From NCBI RefSeq assembly GCF_014836495.1, contig NZ_JACSQT010000021.1, positions 1 through 32,700 on the forward strand: a stretch of DNA of 32,700 nucleotides, given 5' to 3'. The position numbers and the translations under genes were made by a program. Each line of letters begins with the position of its first letter. The first letter of the stretch is position 1. The notes beneath the pieces are model-generated. The model did not search any database. It saw only the letters and a program-made list of their open reading frames with translations, and had not been told where the DNA came from. Positions 30,556-32,700 of the stretch are shown here, one piece after another. This DNA comes from Cytobacillus stercorigallinarum. Lineage in GTDB: Bacteria; Bacillota; Bacilli; Bacillales; Cytobacillaceae.

Positions 30556-32541
30556 TTAATGATTTAATGCCTTTCTTTTATTAGCAAATTCAATATACGT
30601 ATTTAATATTTCTGGATTAGCCATGGAGCCAACATTAATAACTTTCTCTGGTTGATGACCTAATAAAATCCTTTTAATTGGTACTTCCATCTTCTTACCA
30701 GTCAATGTTCTCGGTACTTGCTGAACAGCAATAATTTCATTCGGAACAAAGCGTGGTGAAACTTGTTCCCGAATCACATTTTTAATATGTGAAATCAGTA
30801 CATCATCCAGTAATTGTTCTCTCTTTAACACTACAAATAAAGCCATATATGAATCTTTCCCTAGACTTTCTAAATCAACTACTAAGCTATCGCTCACAAT
30901 CTCGATATTTTCGACTGCTCGATAAATTTCACTAGTACCTAAGCGAACGCCTTGTTTATTAATGGTTGAGTCTGACCTGCCAAAGATAATGGATCTCCCT
31001 TTTTCATCAAACTGAATCCAGTCTCCATGCCGCCAAATTCCCGGAAAAGTACTAAAATAACTTTCTTTATAGCGTTTATCACCGGCATCATTCCAAAAAT
31101 AAATAGGCATCGATGGCATTGGATTAAGAATCACTAATTCCCCTACCTCATTAAGTACTGGCTTTCCATCATCATTAAAAGCTTGGGCGTTTACTCCTAA
31201 AGCCTTTGTTTGAATTTCGCCGGCACGAACAGGCAAAACTGGCGACCCTCCAATAAAAGCTGTGCATACATCTGTACCTCCACTTACAGAGGCTAACCAT
31301 ACATCCTGTTTAACCTCGTTATATACCCATTTAAAACCATCTATACTGAGGGGAGAACCTGTGGAACAAATAGCTTTTAAATGGGGGAATGCATACTTTT
31401 CGCTCGGCTTCATTCCTAATTTTAAACTTGCCTGTATAAAAGCAGCACTCGTGCCAAAGAAACTTACTTTCGTTTTTTCGGCTAATTCCCATAAAACATC
31501 GGGTTTCGGGTACATTGGGCTACCATCATATAAAACAATCTTTCCACCTGTTAAAAGGCCACCGACAAGTAAATTCCACATCATCCAACCCGTTGTCGTA
31601 AACCAAAAAAATACATCTTCGTCTGTAACTCCTTCTTCAATCACTAATACTTTTAAATGTTCAACTACGATCCCTCCTTGACTTTGTACTATCGGTTTAG
31701 GAAGTCCTGTCGTTCCAGATGAAAATAAAATCCATAATGGATGATTAAAAGGCACTGGCTCGAAAACAAGTTCGCTTTTTCTTTTCATTACTTCCTGCCA
31801 GTCGATGGTTTGCTGCTGATTTAACCGTTTATGGTCACTATCTATGCTCTTAAACAGCACGGTTCGTTTCAAAGTTGGTAGCGCCTTTTGTAAGTGAGCC
31901 ACTTGTTCCACTCGGTCTGATGTTTTGCCATTATATACATAACCGTCCACTGCAATGAGTACAGTCGGTTCAATCTGTTTGAACCTTTCCACAACACTTT
32001 CCATTCCGAAATCAGGTGAACAACAAGACCATACCGCTCCAATACTCGCACATGCTAAAAAGGCAATAATAGTCTCAGGAATATTAGGCATATAGCAAAC
32101 GATGCGATCTCCTTTTTTTACACCTGTCTCTTTTAAATAATCTGCCAGTGAAGCCGTTTTTTCTCTCAACTCTTTCCAGGATATTTCCTTTATATCTACG
32201 ATTTCTGATTGGAAAATAAGCGCTGTTTCATCCCCTTTATCATTTCTGAACACATGCTCGGCATAATTCAATGAGGAACCTTCAAACCATCTCGCCCCCG
32301 GCATTTTACGAGATTGTAAGACATGTGAGTATGGCGTATATGAAATGATTTGACAATATTCCCATACATACCCCCAGAATAATTCTAATTCATCAACTGA
32401 CCATTTCCATAAATGGTGGACATCATTTATTTCGAGTTTCTTTTCGTTTCGGATCCATTGAAGAAATTTTGTTACCCCTGCTTTTTCTATCTCTTTTTCG
32501 CTTGGTTGCCATAAAAGTTGACCTTTTGAAACCGTTTCCAT
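30556..32541 (-). CDS. Acetoacetyl-CoA synthetase
   Basis: 661-aa ANL-superfamily ligase that activates acetoacetate to acetoacetyl-CoA, feeding ketone or polyhydroxybutyrate breakdown products back to central metabolism. An N-terminal ACAS segment (PGARWFEGSSLNYAEH) is followed by the AMP-binding P-loop LFSSGTTGLPKPIV (about 272-285), VSGGTDVC, the hinge GRSDSTINKQGVRLGTSEIY and the C-terminal catalytic lysine region PRTLTGKKMEVP. MEVPIKR and the length near 660 indicate the acetoacetyl- rather than acetyl-CoA subfamily. The start is the ATG at 32541 (METVSKGQ), with GGGGG eight bases upstream; the ATG five codons earlier touches its ribosome site. No clear promoter was seen in the 159 bases to the window end. 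Confidence 0.88.
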   Translation of the reverse strand: METVSKGQLLWQPSEKEIEKAGVTKFLQWIRNEKKLEINDVHHLWKWSVDELELFWGYVWEYCQIISYTPYSHVLQSRKMPGARWFEGSSLNYAEHVFRNDKGDETALIFQSEIVDIKEISWKELREKTASLADYLKETGVKKGDRIVCYMPNIPETIIAFLACASIGAVWSCCSPDFGMESVVERFKQIEPTVLIAVDGYVYNGKTSDRVEQVAHLQKALPTLKRTVLFKSIDSDHKRLNQQQTIDWQEVMKRKSELVFEPVPFNHPLWILFSSGTTGLPKPIVQSQGGIVVEHLKVLVIEEGVTDEDVFFWFTTTGWMMWNLLVGGLLTGGKIVLYDGSPMYPKPDVLWELAEKTKVSFFGTSAAFIQASLKLGMKPSEKYAFPHLKAICSTGSPLSIDGFKWVYNEVKQDVWLASVSGGTDVCTAFIGGSPVLPVRAGEIQTKALGVNAQAFNDDGKPVLNEVGELVILNPMPSMPIYFWNDAGDKRYKESYFSTFPGIWRHGDWIQFDEKGRSIIFGRSDSTINKQGVRLGTSEIYRAVENIEIVSDSLVVDLESLGKDSYMALFVVLKREQLLDDVLISHIKNVIREQVSPRFVPNEIIAVQQVPRTLTGKKMEVPIKRILLGHQPEKVINVGSMANPEILNTYIEFANKRKALNH

Positions 32542-32700
32542 TTTCTTAGCCCCCATCCTTCTTTTTATTAAACGGACGACAGTAAATCTATAAAGAAATT
32601 AATATCTATTTTATATATATTACCACTAGTGTTGCATAAATATTGTCGCAATTTTCAGTCTGATTATCCTCCCTGTTTAGAGCCAAAAAGGTAAATACCT

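Noticed and set aside
31262..31681. Plus-strand open frame of 139 codons inside the acetoacetyl-CoA synthetase gene
   Set aside because: Shadow of a well-conserved gene on the opposite strand, with no ribosome site or recognisable domain.

Overview
The window is chromosomal DNA of a low-GC, Gram-positive, endospore-forming rod of the Bacillaceae. The evidence is a TnrA nitrogen regulator, a CwlO-type cell-wall endopeptidase, a CdaS-type (sporulation) diadenylate cyclase, a T-box-controlled tryptophan operon, a BsrG/TxpA-like type I toxin, strong AGGAGG ribosome sites and many GTG/TTG starts. I see no phage, IS element, tRNA, rRNA or CRISPR, so this is mostly core genome. I cannot name the species.

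Left part (1-13 kb), mostly minus strand: a CwlO-like NlpC/P60 hydrolase with a probable WalR box; a SWIM-SNF2 helicase; two small envelope proteins; a nitrilase-superfamily amidohydrolase; an ABC exporter; a secreted NagZ-type GH3 glucosaminidase; and a split ThrE-type threonine/serine exporter. Next comes tnrA, divergent from two tiny genes (one FbpA-like). Each side has its own TnrA box centred near -50 of a good -10 element.

Middle (13-25 kb): a small membrane protein and an IscA-fold protein; an SRAP/HMCES-type DNA-protein crosslink protein; catalase followed upstream by cdaS; a DUF2798-like membrane protein; then the complete trpEGDCFBA operon on the minus strand. It is transcribed from a consensus promoter embedded in the end of a MOSC-domain gene and read through two tandem tryptophan T-box riboswitches, each with a UGG specifier and its own terminator.

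Right part (25-32.7 kb): an MFS exporter, a fructose-type PTS IIABC permease, a small membrane protein, a 4HBT thioesterase and an acetoacetyl-CoA synthetase. Two unannotated elements are the best finds. (1) Between the MFS and PTS genes lies a complete type I toxin-antitoxin module: a 27-residue BsrG/TxpA-like toxin on the minus strand and a convergent antisense RNA on the plus strand, each with promoter and terminator. (2) Divergent from the PTS gene is an orphan plus-strand transcription unit of about 120 nt with a promoter, a 12-bp stem and a terminator but no ORF, a likely small RNA. All function calls are from reading the sequence; no database search was run.
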